This document shows positions 41,549-51,159 of a stretch of DNA of 64,000 nt, in pieces (within the stretch, counting starts at the first letter, position 1; each line of letters starts with the position of its first letter). The stretch covers positions 6,200,001-6,264,000 of the forward strand of contig NZ_CP043450.1 of the NCBI RefSeq assembly GCF_003286415.2. Reading direction: 5' to 3'. The position numbers and the translations under genes were made by a program. The notes under the pieces were generated by a model. It was not told the DNA's origin. It saw only the letters and a list, made by a program, of their open reading frames with translations, and searched no databases. Origin of the DNA: Mucilaginibacter rubeus. GTDB taxonomy: Bacteria; Bacteroidota; Bacteroidia; Sphingobacteriales; Sphingobacteriaceae.

Positions 41549-44500
41549 TTACGCTATCCCCGCCACTTCACTCAGCATCCTCACCGCCTCATCAACACTA
41601 TCAATACCCTCAATGCCCAAACGAAGCGTGTTCTTAACCTCTTTTAAATTAGTACGCCTTGGATTATTTTTTACAAAATCGAGCACATTGCGGAAAGCCT
41701 CCGTTTCAAAATAGCTTGATTGTTGGTTGGTGATAAAGTAACCCCTCAACACGTTTTTCTTAAGCGAGATTTTTTCAAATCCAATAGCCTTGCCCAGCCA
41801 TTGCAAACGCATGGTGTTCAGCAAACTGTCAACCTGCGGCGGAACAGGGCCAAACCGGTCGTGCAGTTTTTGCCTGAAAGCGTTTAGCTCAACTTCGTTT
41901 TCCAGTTTAGAAAGCTCGGTATACAGGTTATATCGTTCAGAGAGATTAGTCACATATTCATCAGGGATCAGGATCTCCAGGTCGGTATCTATCTGGGTGA
42001 AAGAAATGTATGGCCGAGGTTTATCTTCAGGGAATACCTCTTTAAATTCATCATCCTTCAACTCCTGAATAGCCTCGTCCAATATCTTGTGGTACATTTC
42101 AAAGCCTATTTCGGCAATGAAACCACTTTGCTCGGCGCCAAGCAGGTTACCGCTTCCGCGGATATCCAAATCTCGCATGGCTACGTTGAAACCACTGCCC
42201 AGGTCGCTGAACTCTTCAATGGCGCTAAGACGTTTACGGGCCTCGCTGGTAAGTGTTGACAATGGCGGACTTAACAGATAACAATATGCTTTTTTATTGC
42301 TCCTCCCTACACGGCCACGCATCTGGTGCAAATCGCTCAGGCCAAACATGTGGGCGTAGTTGATGATGATGGTATTGGCATTAGGAATATCCAACCCGGC
42401 CTCAATAATTGTTGTGGCAACCAATACATCATACTCGTGGTTCACAAACTTCAACATCACGTCTTCCAGATCGTCACCTTCCAGTTGCCCGTGCGCTATA
42501 CCAATACGGGCCTTAGGGACCAATTTGCGGATCATCCCTCCCAATTGCGGCAGATCGGCCACACGGTTATGAATAAAGAAGATCTGTCCGCCACGGTCTA
42601 TTTCAAATTCTACTGCTTCCTTAATGAGCTTATCATTAAACACGTGCAACTCGGTAACAACCGGCTGACGGTTTGGCGGCGGCGTTGATATGATAGAAAG
42701 GTCACGTGCACCCATTAACGAAAAGTGCAGCGTACGTGGGATAGGCGTTGCAGTTAACGTAAGTGTGTCCACATTGGCGCGCATCTGTTTCAGCTTTTCT
42801 TTGGTTGATACGCCAAACTTCTGCTCCTCGTCAATGATCATGAGGCCAAGGTCTTTAAACTTCACATCCTTACTTACCAAACGATGGGTGCCTATGATGA
42901 TGTCAACCTTGCCTTCCTTCAGTTTCTCTAAGGTATCCTTGATCTGCCTGGTTGACTTAAAACGGTTAACATAATCAATGTTAGCAGGGAAGCCCTTGAG
43001 CCTGTCGGTAAAAGTTTTATAATGCTGTGCCGCGAGGATAGTTGTAGGTACCAGTATGGCCACCTGCTTGCTATCAGCAACAGCTTTAAATGCAGCACGA
43101 ACAGCCACTTCGGTTTTACCAAAGCCTACGTCGCCACAAATGAGGCGATCCATAGGGTGTGGCGATTCCATGTCTTTTTTGAAATCGGCAGTGGCCTTTT
43201 CCTGATCGGGCGTATCCTCGTAAAGGAACGATGCTTCCAATTCGGTTTGCAGATAACTATCGGGCGAAAAGGCATTACCGTGCTGGGCTTTACGGAGGGC
43301 GTAAAGCTTGATCAGATCTCGGGCTATGTCCTTAACTTTTTTTTTTGTTGTTTTCTTAAGACGTTCCCAGGTATCAGTCCCCAGCTTATTCATTTTGGGA
43401 ACAGAGCCCTCTTTGCCGCTGAATTTAGAAATGCGGTTAAGCGAGTTGATGTTCACATACAGCAGGTCGTTATCGGCATAAATGAGCCTGATCATTTCCT
43501 GTTGCTTGCCGTTTACATCAACCTTTTCCAATCCGGCATATTTGCCTATGCCATGATCTATATGGGTAACGTAATCGCCGGGTTTAAGGTCACGAAGTTC
43601 TTTAAGGGTGATAGCTTGTGAACGCTGATAGCCCTTCCGGGTTTTGTATTTATAGTAACGGTCAAAAATCTGGTGATCGGTATAGCAGGCCAGTTTTTGT
43701 TCCTGGTCGATAAAACCTTCGCGTACCGAAATACTTATGGGCGTAAATTTTACCGTTTTATCCAGATCATCTAAAATTGCATATAAACGCTCAACCTGCT
43801 TGGCCGAATCGGTCAGGATGAAATTCTCAATCTTTTCGGCCTCGTTGTTTTTAAAGTTGTGGATGAGCAGCGTAAAGTCTTTATTGAACGATGGCTGCGG
43901 CCGCATATCAAAATTGACAACGATAGCATCATGATAAAAGAACTGCTTACCAAACTCCACCACCGGAAAATCATGTAATTGATCGGCAATCAGCTTTTCG
44001 TCGGTGAAGCCAAACTTAGGGTCAATCCATTCCGGGTTTTGAGCTTTCTCATCGGCAGATAAAGCCTTCCACAGGTTTACCGCTTTTTTGTACCCGGTTT
44101 GGATAATATCCAGCGTAAACTGAACATCTTTTATCCACACCTGCGTACCAGGCTCAACATATTCCAACAGGGAGATATTATTTTCGGTTAAAAACTTAGA
44201 TTGTACATTAGGTACAATGGTAATGCTTTTAACCCGCTCTGCCGATAGCTGGCTTTCGATCTCAAACGTACGGATGGATTCGATGTAATCGCCGAAGAAC
44301 TCTACCCTGTAAGGGAGCATGTGCGAAAACGAGAAGATATCAACGATACCACCGCGAATGGAGAATTGCCCCGGCTCATACACAAAATCAACCCGCTCAA
44401 AATCGTACTCTATTAAAAATTCATTGATAAAATCGATGCTGAGTTTATTTTCAACAGCTATTTCAAGTGTGTTTTTTTCGAGCGAGGAACGATCTATCAC

Positions 44501-44896
44501 CTTTTCGGCCAGGGCTTCGGGATAGGTAACAATCAGCTGGCCGTACTCTGTACTATGGTTAAGCTCATTCAAAACCTCGGCACGTGCAAGCACATTACTG
44601 CTATCTGGCTGGGTAAATTCAAATGGCTTACGGTACGATGAAGGAAATAATAAAGCTTCTTTACCGGTAAGGTTTTCCAGGTCGGCCTGAAAATAACCCG
44701 CTTCTTCACGGTCGGGCAGTACAAACACCATGTGTTTATGCTGCAGAAAATACAATGCTACCGCCATGGCCGAATCGCTTGATCCCACCAAACCACGTAA
44801 CTGCACTCTCGGATTTTTTGACGCGTTAAGCGCGGTAGCTAACGCTTTGATCCGGTCATCAGCTTTGTATCTGTCTAATATATCACGGATATTCAA
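41549..44896 (-). CDS. mfd: Transcription-repair coupling factor
   Basis: The 1115-residue translocase removes RNA polymerase stalled at lesions and recruits UvrA. The UvrB-like N-terminal part (about 1-330) is followed by the RNA-polymerase-interacting CarD-like domain (G-D-Y-V-T-H-I-D-H-G-I-G-K-Y-A-G-L, about 470). The RecG-like motor has Walker A G-D-V-G-F-G-K-T-E-V-A, the box M-I-I-D-E-E-Q-K-F-G-V and Q-M-R-G-R-V-G-R-S, and a C-terminal TRCF domain follows (residues about 985-1080). Length is as expected. Confidence 0.98.
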   Translation of the reverse strand: MNIRDILDRYKADDRIKALATALNASKNPRVQLRGLVGSSDSAMAVALYFLQHKHMVFVLPDREEAGYFQADLENLTGKEALLFPSSYRKPFEFTQPDSSNVLARAEVLNELNHSTEYGQLIVTYPEALAEKVIDRSSLEKNTLEIAVENKLSIDFINEFLIEYDFERVDFVYEPGQFSIRGGIVDIFSFSHMLPYRVEFFGDYIESIRTFEIESQLSAERVKSITIVPNVQSKFLTENNISLLEYVEPGTQVWIKDVQFTLDIIQTGYKKAVNLWKALSADEKAQNPEWIDPKFGFTDEKLIADQLHDFPVVEFGKQFFYHDAIVVNFDMRPQPSFNKDFTLLIHNFKNNEAEKIENFILTDSAKQVERLYAILDDLDKTVKFTPISISVREGFIDQEQKLACYTDHQIFDRYYKYKTRKGYQRSQAITLKELRDLKPGDYVTHIDHGIGKYAGLEKVDVNGKQQEMIRLIYADNDLLYVNINSLNRISKFSGKEGSVPKMNKLGTDTWERLKKTTKKKVKDIARDLIKLYALRKAQHGNAFSPDSYLQTELEASFLYEDTPDQEKATADFKKDMESPHPMDRLICGDVGFGKTEVAVRAAFKAVADSKQVAILVPTTILAAQHYKTFTDRLKGFPANIDYVNRFKSTRQIKDTLEKLKEGKVDIIIGTHRLVSKDVKFKDLGLMIIDEEQKFGVSTKEKLKQMRANVDTLTLTATPIPRTLHFSLMGARDLSIISTPPPNRQPVVTELHVFNDKLIKEAVEFEIDRGGQIFFIHNRVADLPQLGGMIRKLVPKARIGIAHGQLEGDDLEDVMLKFVNHEYDVLVATTIIEAGLDIPNANTIIINYAHMFGLSDLHQMRGRVGRSNKKAYCYLLSPPLSTLTSEARKRLSAIEEFSDLGSGFNVAMRDLDIRGSGNLLGAEQSGFIAEIGFEMYHKILDEAIQELKDDEFKEVFPEDKPRPYISFTQIDTDLEILIPDEYVTNLSERYNLYTELSKLENEVELNAFRQKLHDRFGPVPPQVDSLLNTMRLQWLGKAIGFEKISLKKNVLRGYFITNQQSSYFETEAFRNVLDFVKNNPRRTNLKEVKNTLRLGIEGIDSVDEAVRMLSEVAGIA

Positions 44897-45052
44897 ATCG
44901 GCGCAAAGATAAGTAAAAAAGAAAAACCAAATTAAAAAGCGTTATGGTAAAAATTAATGAAAACAATATGCAGACTTATTTACTTTTTAATGATAAATTT
45001 ATGCGTGTAAACAAGCATAGACGCACTTATAAACCTATATAAATTTATAATT

Positions 45053-45463
45053 ATGAAGAATGCAGTTTTATCAGGGGGCATTATTGGCATACTAAGTATT
45101 ATCTGGATTTTTGCCATGCCGCGTTTAGGCGTTATGCCGCAAAAAGATGTGGTATCCCCGGCCGAATACTTTTCATTTATAATACCGGCCATCGGGCTTT
45201 TCTTCGGTATCATGAGTTATCGAAAAAACGACTGTAACGGCCAGATGGGGTTTTTAGAGGCCCTTTTTCAAAGCTTTAAAATATTAATAGTAGGCGGTAT
45301 CATAGCCGTTTTTGGTTCTATCCTTTATATCAGCTATGTATCATCATCGGGCGATAACATAAAGGATTTTTCTGAACGGATTTTTGGTGCGTTGATAGTT
45401 GGGGTACTGCTCGCCTTCGCGGTATCATTATTGTTCGCCAACAAAGCAAATAAACTTGATTAA
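45053..45463 (+). CDS. DUF4199 membrane protein
   Basis: A 136-residue protein with four hydrophobic segments (about 5-25, 38-55, 75-100 and 112-130) and the family texts I-G-L-F-F-G-I-M-S-Y-R and G-F-L-E-A-L-F-Q-S-F-K. DUF4199 is a Bacteroidota family of unknown role. It is divergent from mfd and overlaps the following gene. Confidence 0.85.
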   Translation: MKNAVLSGGIIGILSIIWIFAMPRLGVMPQKDVVSPAEYFSFIIPAIGLFFGIMSYRKNDCNGQMGFLEALFQSFKILIVGGIIAVFGSILYISYVSSSGDNIKDFSERIFGALIVGVLLAFAVSLLFANKANKLD

Positions 45464-45764
45464 GCGTTATTTTTCAAAATATTTCGAACTATTGTTCTGG
45501 ACAGCAGCGATGCTTTCGTTGGCTATGAGTTCGCCAACGGAGGCGTCGCACTTTACGCTGTGCCCCCTCAAGCTAATGGGCATTGGCTGGTGCCCTGGCT
45601 GTGGCCTGGGGCATAGTATTATTTATCTTTTTCACGGCGATATCAGCAATTCGTTCCGTGCACACTGGCTTGGCATCCCTGCCGTAGCCGTGATCTTCAA
45701 CCGCATTTATGTACTCACCAAGGCGAGGTTGATGGAGAGAAGTCAGTTTAAAAGCTTAACTTGA
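45456..45764 (+). CDS. DUF2752 membrane protein
   Basis: The 102-residue product shows the family core C-P-L-K-L-M-G-I-G-W-C-P-G-C-G-L-G-H-S-I (Cys-Pro and C-P-G-C-G-L), then an H-G-D/W-L-G-I-P region. The start is uncertain: no ATG is available close to the family start, so the TTG at 45456, inside the DUF4199 stop overlap, is chosen. An ATG 57 bases upstream is possible but would overlap far into DUF4199. TM2 and DUF2752 genes are often neighbours, as here. Confidence 0.78.
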   Translation: MIKRYFSKYFELLFWTAAMLSLAMSSPTEASHFTLCPLKLMGIGWCPGCGLGHSIIYLFHGDISNSFRAHWLGIPAVAVIFNRIYVLTKARLMERSQFKSLT

Positions 45765-45814
45765 TTCTTATTGGGTATGTTGTTAACGCCGGCACGGACT
45801 TAAAGTCAAAAAAC

Positions 45815-45928
45815 ATGTCATTGCGAGGAGCGCGACGGGAAAGCGCATGGGCGCGACGTGGCAATCGCATGCTGTACAGAGCGGATTTGCTTCCTTGCGA
45901 TTGCCGCGCTTCGCTTCGCAATGACACA
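45815..45928. repeat. GTCATTGCGAG-family palindrome, copy 3 (diverged)
   Basis: Outer arms ATGTCATTGCGA and TCGCAATGACA with extra internal sequence (GCGCGAC repeats). It fills a third of the 326-bp gap 45765-46090; the rest holds no recognisable gene. Confidence 0.85.
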
Positions 45929-46090
45929 TCTTTAGTTACCCATCGGTAAGATTTCCCCGATACTTTTCACCGTCAAAACCCTTCATTTCACCGACTACTT
46001 ATCTCCGCTAACCTATCTCCCGTAGGCGTTTTATGGGTACCGCCGTACCTTTATATCATAAAACAATCGCAAACTTTAAAACTTACTGAG

Positions 46091-46453
46091 ATGAACGCTT
46101 ATCAAAATCCATATATGTCATTCGACGGTATCACTTCCGAAGAATATACATTTCTGCAACAGGCTACTGCCTCACTAACAGAAGACCAGGCCCGTACTTT
46201 TATGTCATTTTATGCCAGTAAAAGGCGCAACCCGCAAGATATCATGTTCGCTACCCTTGCCGGCTTCCTTGGTGTATCCGGCGTACAACGCTTCATGACA
46301 GATCAGATTGGTATGGGGATCCTTTACTTTTTCACCGCCGGTTTCTGTTTCATCGGTACCATTGTCGACCTGATCAACTATAAAACCATCGCCAACGATT
46401 ACAACAGGCAAATGGCCTATGAAAGCTTCAACATCGCTAAAATGAGCAACTAA
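46091..46453 (+). CDS. TM2 domain membrane protein
   Basis: A 120-residue protein: a soluble N-terminal helix-rich part (T-S-E-E-Y-T-F-L-Q-Q-A-T) and two TM segments separated by G-V-S-G-V-Q-R-F-M-T-D-Q-I-G-M-G-I-L-Y, the TM2 pattern (G-x-x-G-x-H/Q-R-F-Y/M). Function unknown. A strong terminator follows. Confidence 0.9.
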   Translation: MNAYQNPYMSFDGITSEEYTFLQQATASLTEDQARTFMSFYASKRRNPQDIMFATLAGFLGVSGVQRFMTDQIGMGILYFFTAGFCFIGTIVDLINYKTIANDYNRQMAYESFNIAKMSN

Positions 46454-46489
46454 ATCCCTTTAAGGGTATAGTTTCACTATATATCAATA

Positions 46490-46525
46490 AAAAAATCCAC
46501 CTTCTGTTACGGGGTGGATTTTTTT
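46490..46525 (+). terminator. Intrinsic terminator after the TM2 gene
   Basis: Nine-base-pair stem AAATCCACC (46493-46501) with 46513-46521, then T-tract. Confidence 0.9.
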
Positions 46526-46550
46526 ATATTGAACATAAACAACCAAAATC

Positions 46551-46642
46551 ATGTCATTGCGAGGAGGAACGACGAAGCAATCGCATGCTCTACAGGGCGG
46601 CTGTGCTCCTGTGCGGTTGCCACGCTTCGCTTCGCAATGACA
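46551..46642. repeat. GTCATTGCGAG-family palindrome, copy 4
   Basis: Arms ATGTCATTGCGAGGAGGAAC and ...GCTTCGCTTCGCAATGACAT enclose a centre with CTCTACAGGGCGG. Confidence 0.9.
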
Positions 46643-46651
46643 TCTGTACCT

Positions 46652-48298
46652 TTATTTCATCGATTTCTCCCTTATCGCTTTAAATTCCGAACCATTTTTC
46701 CAACCGGGGAAAGTTGTTTCGTTGCTCAGCCTGGTGCCAACCTCGTACAGAATATTAGCTATTTGCGCCATACCGGTGGCATCCATGGTGTCAGAATAAT
46801 TATCTGCCTGCTGGTGATATCGGTTATCGCCATAGTCCTTTTGTTTGGCTTCGCCATAACTGCCATCATGTATTACGCTGATGCTTCCATTGTTAATATC
46901 AAGTGCCGGGATCCCCACTTTAGCAAAGTTAAAATGATCTGACCGGTAGTAACTGCCAGAACCGGGATGCCTGTCGCCAACCGTGCTCAGGCCTTGCGCT
47001 TTAACAATCTCATCAACGTAATCTTCCAGTTCGTTCTGGCCTTTACCGGTTACGGCGATATCTTTGGTTTCGCCATAATCACCCAAGGCGTCCATATTCA
47101 GGTCGGCAACGGTTTTGTTAACCGGGTAAATTGGGTGAGTGGCATAATATTCTGAACCCAGCAAACCCTGCTCTTCGGCAGTAACTGCTAAAAACACGAT
47201 AGAGCGTTTTGGTTTTTCTTTTGCCTTGCTGAAAGCTTTTGCTACGCTTATGATAGCTGCAACGCCATCGGCATTGTCAACAGCGCCATTATAAATACTG
47301 TCGCCTTTAGCATCGGGCTTACCTACCCCAAGATGGTCCCAATGGGCTGTGTACAAGATATATTCATCCGGTTTGGAACTGCCTTTGAGTGTACCTATAA
47401 CATTGTGCGATGTAGAGTACTTCAACTGGTTGGTAATAGTGAGGTTAACAGACTGTTTTAGCGGGATAGCCTTAAAATCTTTTTTGCGGGCCAGCGCACG
47501 AAAATCGCCTGTGATGCCGGCCTCAGCCAATAGCTTTTTACCCATATCTTCGGTGATCCAGCCTTCAACCTTGCAACGGTTCATATGCTTATCTTTTTGC
47601 TGCAGGTAAAGTTTGGCGCCGGTATTACTGTTAGCCACTACTTCCCAGCCATAACTTGCCGGTTCTTTTTGGTGAATGATGAGCACTCCCGCTGCTCCCT
47701 GGCGGGCAGCTTCTTCATACTTATAAGTCCAGCGGCCGTAATAGGTCATGGTATCGCCTTTGAAAAATGTAGGATCACCATTTTTAAATCCTGGGTCGTT
47801 CACCAACACCACCACAGTTTTGCCTTTAACATCAAGGCCGGCATAATCATTCCAGTGATATTCCGGCGCAACAACGCCATATCCCGCAAAAACAAGCGGC
47901 GAGTTTTTAAGCGTTACCGAATCAACCTCACGGCGACTGAACGTCACAAAATCAGTAGTAGCTTTAAGGCTTAGCGGAGTTTTACCGCCGGTGATCTCCA
48001 TTACAGGCGATGGCGTACTGATGATTTGCACCATGGGTACATCCTGAAAATAGCTTCCGTTGTTACCCGGCTCAAGTCCGGCTGCCTTAAATTGCTCGGA
48101 GATGTATTTGATAGCCTTGTCTTCCCCGGCGGTGAAAGGCTTGCGGCCCATCATCGAATCATTAGCTAAAGCCGAGATATACTTTTTGATTTCGGCAGCG
48201 GTAATGGCTTTTTCGGCGGGTACGTTTTTGTTATTCTGGCAGCCTGCAAAAATAGCAAGACCGCCTAAGAGCATTAGGTATCTGTGTTTGATTTTCAT
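46652..48298 (-). CDS. M28-family aminopeptidase lipoprotein with PA domain
   Basis: A 548-residue lipoprotein: start M-K-I-K-H-R-Y-L-M-L-L-G-G-L-A-I-F-A-G-C with the Cys near 20 (a longer ATG 17 codons upstream has no signal logic). A protease-associated domain (about 130-260, G-K-T-V-V-V-L-V-N-D-P) precedes the M28 zinc peptidase domain. Metal-site texts are T-A-H-W-D-H-L, N-G-A-V-D-N-A-D-G-V-A, T-A-E-E-Q-G-L-L-G-S and R-S-D-H-F-N-F. It should trim peptides outside the cytoplasm. Confidence 0.95.
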   Translation of the reverse strand: MKIKHRYLMLLGGLAIFAGCQNNKNVPAEKAITAAEIKKYISALANDSMMGRKPFTAGEDKAIKYISEQFKAAGLEPGNNGSYFQDVPMVQIISTPSPVMEITGGKTPLSLKATTDFVTFSRREVDSVTLKNSPLVFAGYGVVAPEYHWNDYAGLDVKGKTVVVLVNDPGFKNGDPTFFKGDTMTYYGRWTYKYEEAARQGAAGVLIIHQKEPASYGWEVVANSNTGAKLYLQQKDKHMNRCKVEGWITEDMGKKLLAEAGITGDFRALARKKDFKAIPLKQSVNLTITNQLKYSTSHNVIGTLKGSSKPDEYILYTAHWDHLGVGKPDAKGDSIYNGAVDNADGVAAIISVAKAFSKAKEKPKRSIVFLAVTAEEQGLLGSEYYATHPIYPVNKTVADLNMDALGDYGETKDIAVTGKGQNELEDYVDEIVKAQGLSTVGDRHPGSGSYYRSDHFNFAKVGIPALDINNGSISVIHDGSYGEAKQKDYGDNRYHQQADNYSDTMDATGMAQIANILYEVGTRLSNETTFPGWKNGSEFKAIREKSMK

Positions 48299-48405
48299 AT
48301 TGATGAGAAATTTTTGAGAAAGAACCGAATTTACACAAATCCCCGGCAATTATCCAATGGGCACCCTCCACGAGGAGGATTTTAGCCGGAATTATTCATT
48401 TACCG

Positions 48406-49734
48406 TTATTTTTTAAGCTTCAACTCGGGCCTGCTTAGCTTGATCAGTTGCCAGGCCACCTCCGCGCTTGATAAAGCTACCAACGCGAATATGGCAGCAG
48501 AAAGCGCTTTTGGCGTCGAGCTTAATGCCCCGCCAAGCGCCACACTGTAAACAATAAATGGCAACAGTAAAACCAAACATAACCCCGTAACGCTAAGCGG
48601 GATGCGGAATGGCCTTTCTTTTAACGGCTCTTTAACGCGGAGTTTTATAAGCGCGATATATTCTAACGAAAGCCCGGCGCCATAAACCGTTACATCGATG
48701 ATGAGCAGGTCGGCAAAAGTCCACAACACCATAAAGCTTACCACTATAGAGCAGATAATGATGGAAATAAAGGGGGTTTTAAAACGAGGGTGAAGCCTGT
48801 TGAGCCCTTTGGGCAATAAATTATCTTCGGACATTACCTGCGGCACACGCGATACGGATAACAATACCGCGGTGTAAATACCCAAAGTGCTGGCCATGCC
48901 ACCCGCTGCCACCACTATCCCCAGCCAATGCCCGCCAATAAGCACACCCAATGCCGGGAATCCGCTATCGGTTAAGGTATCATGATTAATGCCCGATTGC
49001 TGGGCAACCCAAATGGCAAAAAAGTATACCACCATCACCAGGGCAAAAGCAGTAAAAATAGAAACCAGGTAAGAGCGCACCGGCTTTTCAACCTCTTCGG
49101 CATAGGTAGTGACGTTATCCCAGCCAAGGCAGTTCCACATTACAGTATATAATGCCATCCCGAATGATGGAAAACTTAACCCTTTTAGTGAAGTTGCCGG
49201 AATATGCATTGCTCCGCTATAATGGTATATGCCCAATGCTATCAGCAAGATAATTGGCGCGAGTACAGCAGCACTTAAAAATACCGAAACCTTGCCCACC
49301 GGCATAATACCCAAAATGTTTAAACCTGCCGATGCCCAGATGATCACCAAACAAACCGGGATCTGAAAGTTTAACAGCTCGGGGAAAAAGAAACCGGCGT
49401 ATTGTACAAACAGCACGGGATAAATGGCCAGGTCTACAAATGTATAAAGCCAGGTCCACCAGCCTTCAATAAAACCCCAATGTGTGCCGAGTGCATATTT
49501 CACCCATTTATAATAGCCTCCGGTTATCGGCATCATGCTATTCAGTTCAAGCACTGTAAAAATGGCCGGCACGTCCCACATTAAAGGGGTTATCAGCAGA
49601 ATGATCAATGCCCCATGATCACCGGCATAGCTTAACAGCGGCTCGAGGCCGTAGGGGCCACCGGATACAGTAAAGAAAATAACAGCGACAAGCTGTATCG
49701 GACGTATTTTTTTTAATGAGGCTGCAGAGGGCAT
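48406..49734 (-). CDS. APC-family amino-acid permease
   Basis: A 442-residue transporter with about twelve membrane segments. Text such as F-F-T-V-S-G-G-P-Y-G-L-E-P-L at TM1, P-I-T-G-G-Y-Y-K-W-V and N-C-L-G-W-D-N-V-T-T-Y-A-E-E-V-E-K-P is that of the APC superfamily, nearer to the amino-acid/polyamine group. Substrate unknown. A KilA-N gene ends only five bases upstream. Confidence 0.9.
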   Translation of the reverse strand: MPSAASLKKIRPIQLVAVIFFTVSGGPYGLEPLLSYAGDHGALIILLITPLMWDVPAIFTVLELNSMMPITGGYYKWVKYALGTHWGFIEGWWTWLYTFVDLAIYPVLFVQYAGFFFPELLNFQIPVCLVIIWASAGLNILGIMPVGKVSVFLSAAVLAPIILLIALGIYHYSGAMHIPATSLKGLSFPSFGMALYTVMWNCLGWDNVTTYAEEVEKPVRSYLVSIFTAFALVMVVYFFAIWVAQQSGINHDTLTDSGFPALGVLIGGHWLGIVVAAGGMASTLGIYTAVLLSVSRVPQVMSEDNLLPKGLNRLHPRFKTPFISIIICSIVVSFMVLWTFADLLIIDVTVYGAGLSLEYIALIKLRVKEPLKERPFRIPLSVTGLCLVLLLPFIVYSVALGGALSSTPKALSAAIFALVALSSAEVAWQLIKLSRPELKLKK

Positions 49735-49739
49735 CTTTA

Positions 49740-50597
49740 TTACTCGTTCTTGATTTTTCTATCCGGTAAAAACGGGCTTTGAATTTTTTCCTCCGTATAA
49801 ATGGAGTTTCTTAATGCTTTGATCTGCTGTTCTGCTGCTTTTTTTAATGAAAGCAGGCGTTGGAGTTTTTCAATCCCTTGCTCAATTAATATAGCATTGT
49901 AGCCTTCAAGATTTGAAAGAACAAGTAATTGATGGGCATCTGCTAAATCTCGCATATTTAACCCTTTCAAATGAAGCTTGGGGTTTGCTTCACGCCATTG
50001 CTTCGCAGTATAACCAAATACGGCAACACTTAATAAATCGGCCTCACTTGCGTAAATCAGCCATTCTTTCTCTTTTTCAATATTTAGTTTTGGAATAACA
50101 AAATCTTTAACTGCGGCAGTATGTATAGTGTAATTAGCCTTTGATAAAAAGCGACGATAATCCCATTCTGATCCAAGCCGCTTTTGTTCTTCTTCCTTTA
50201 ATCTTTGAAACTCTTTTACCAACAATAGTTGAAATCGAGGACTTATCCACATTCCAAATTGAAAGGCTATATCCTTATGAGCATAAGTGCCCCCATATCT
50301 TCCGGCTTTGGCAGTTATCCCAACTGCATTTGTTTTCTGTATCCACTCTTTTACAGACAATACAAAACTGTTACTACCTGCCGCATTTTTAATTATACCG
50401 AATTCGGTATAATTAAAATCTTTATTGTAAAGGATCTCCCATTCGCCCAAATATTCAATCGTGTTTTTTAAACTAAGCCATTTTGTGATAATAATATTTT
50501 CATGCTGGCTTTTAGCCATGTCCGTCAAAGAGATAAAATCACTCTCATTAACAGAAAAAAAAGAAATCTCAATCCCCTCAACTTTAATTTTACTCAT
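49740..50597 (-). CDS. KilA-N domain protein of likely mobile origin
   Basis: A 285-residue protein of phage-related class. The KilA-N region is at residues about 18-135: F-I-S-L-T-D-M-A-K-S-Q, I-I-I-T-K-W-L-S-L-K-N, Y-G-G-T-Y-A-H-K-D-I-A-F-Q-F-G-M-W-I-S-P-R-F, L-L-V-K-E-F-Q-R-L-K. The C-terminal half is helical and Leu/Lys-rich. KilA-N domains bind DNA in phages and in gene islands; many such chromosomal genes have unknown functions. AT-rich composition and its odd position before a permease suggest transfer. It carries a 32-bp palindrome within its frame. Confidence 0.85.
   Translation of the reverse strand: MSKIKVEGIEISFFSVNESDFISLTDMAKSQHENIIITKWLSLKNTIEYLGEWEILYNKDFNYTEFGIIKNAAGSNSFVLSVKEWIQKTNAVGITAKAGRYGGTYAHKDIAFQFGMWISPRFQLLLVKEFQRLKEEEQKRLGSEWDYRRFLSKANYTIHTAAVKDFVIPKLNIEKEKEWLIYASEADLLSVAVFGYTAKQWREANPKLHLKGLNMRDLADAHQLLVLSNLEGYNAILIEQGIEKLQRLLSLKKAAEQQIKALRNSIYTEEKIQSPFLPDRKIKNE
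50387..50418. repeat. Perfect 32-bp palindrome inside the KilA-N gene
   Basis: The inverted repeat is centred on GAATTC with arms AATTATACCGAA and its complement, extended by four T and four A. It lies in codons about 60-70 of the KilA-N gene. There is no spacer, so cruciform or dimer-binding site are both possible. Confidence 0.9.
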
Positions 50598-50700
50598 TGA
50601 ATTGGTTTAAGTCGGATTACAATAAGCTATAAAAATATAACTTATACGTTAATATTTTTATTTTTTTGTAGCACTTGTAGCCACCCAACAGTGATCATTT

Positions 50701-51159
50701 CTAATGATTATCCTTATCCCTGGTATCCATGATAATCGTGACCGGGCCATCGTTCAGCAGGTTGATTTTCATATCTGCGCCAAAAATACCGGTGGCTACT
50801 TTTTTGCCGGTTAGCGATTCAAGCGTTTGGATCATCTGCTCATACATGGGTATGGCCTTATCGGGCTTAGCTGCCCTCAAAAACGATGGGCGATTGCCCT
50901 TTTTGGTTTGGGCAAAAAGCGTAAACTGGGAGATGAGCAAAATATCGCCATCAATATCGGCAAGGGCTTTGTTCATCAGGCCGTTCTCGTCGCCAAAAAC
51001 ACGCATGCCTACTATCTTATTGGCCAGCCATTGCAGGTCTTCGGCGGTATCTGCATCTTCAATGCCTAATAAAACCAAAAAGCCGGCGGCTATCTCACCG
51101 GTGACTTTTCCATCAACAGTACAGCTTGCCTGGGTAACGCGTTGCAGAACAGCTCTCAT
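50701..51159 (-). CDS. dtd: D-aminoacyl-tRNA deacylase
   Basis: The 152-residue homodimeric enzyme hydrolyses D-amino acids from tRNA. It begins M-R-A-V-L-Q-R-V-T-Q-A-S-C, has L-L-I-S-Q-F-T-L-F-A (active-site S-Q-x-x-L/T) at about 78-87, and the G-P-V-T loop near the end (N-D-G-P-V-T-I). Ordinary length. Confidence 0.97.
   Translation of the reverse strand: MRAVLQRVTQASCTVDGKVTGEIAAGFLVLLGIEDADTAEDLQWLANKIVGMRVFGDENGLMNKALADIDGDILLISQFTLFAQTKKGNRPSFLRAAKPDKAIPMYEQMIQTLESLTGKKVATGIFGADMKINLLNDGPVTIIMDTRDKDNH

Noticed and set aside
43022..43621. Long open frame of 199 codons on the plus strand
   Set aside because: It lies wholly antisense within mfd, has no family-like text and follows the codon shadow of the real gene.
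44980..45052. Inverted repeat-like sequence in the mfd-DUF4199 spacer (ATAAATTTAT, GCGTG/CGCAC)
   Set aside because: Arms are short and AT-rich, so chance is likely; no regulator is adjacent.
46514..46942. Plus-strand frame after the TM2 gene
   Set aside because: Starts in a terminator and repeat and continues antisense to the M28 peptidase gene.
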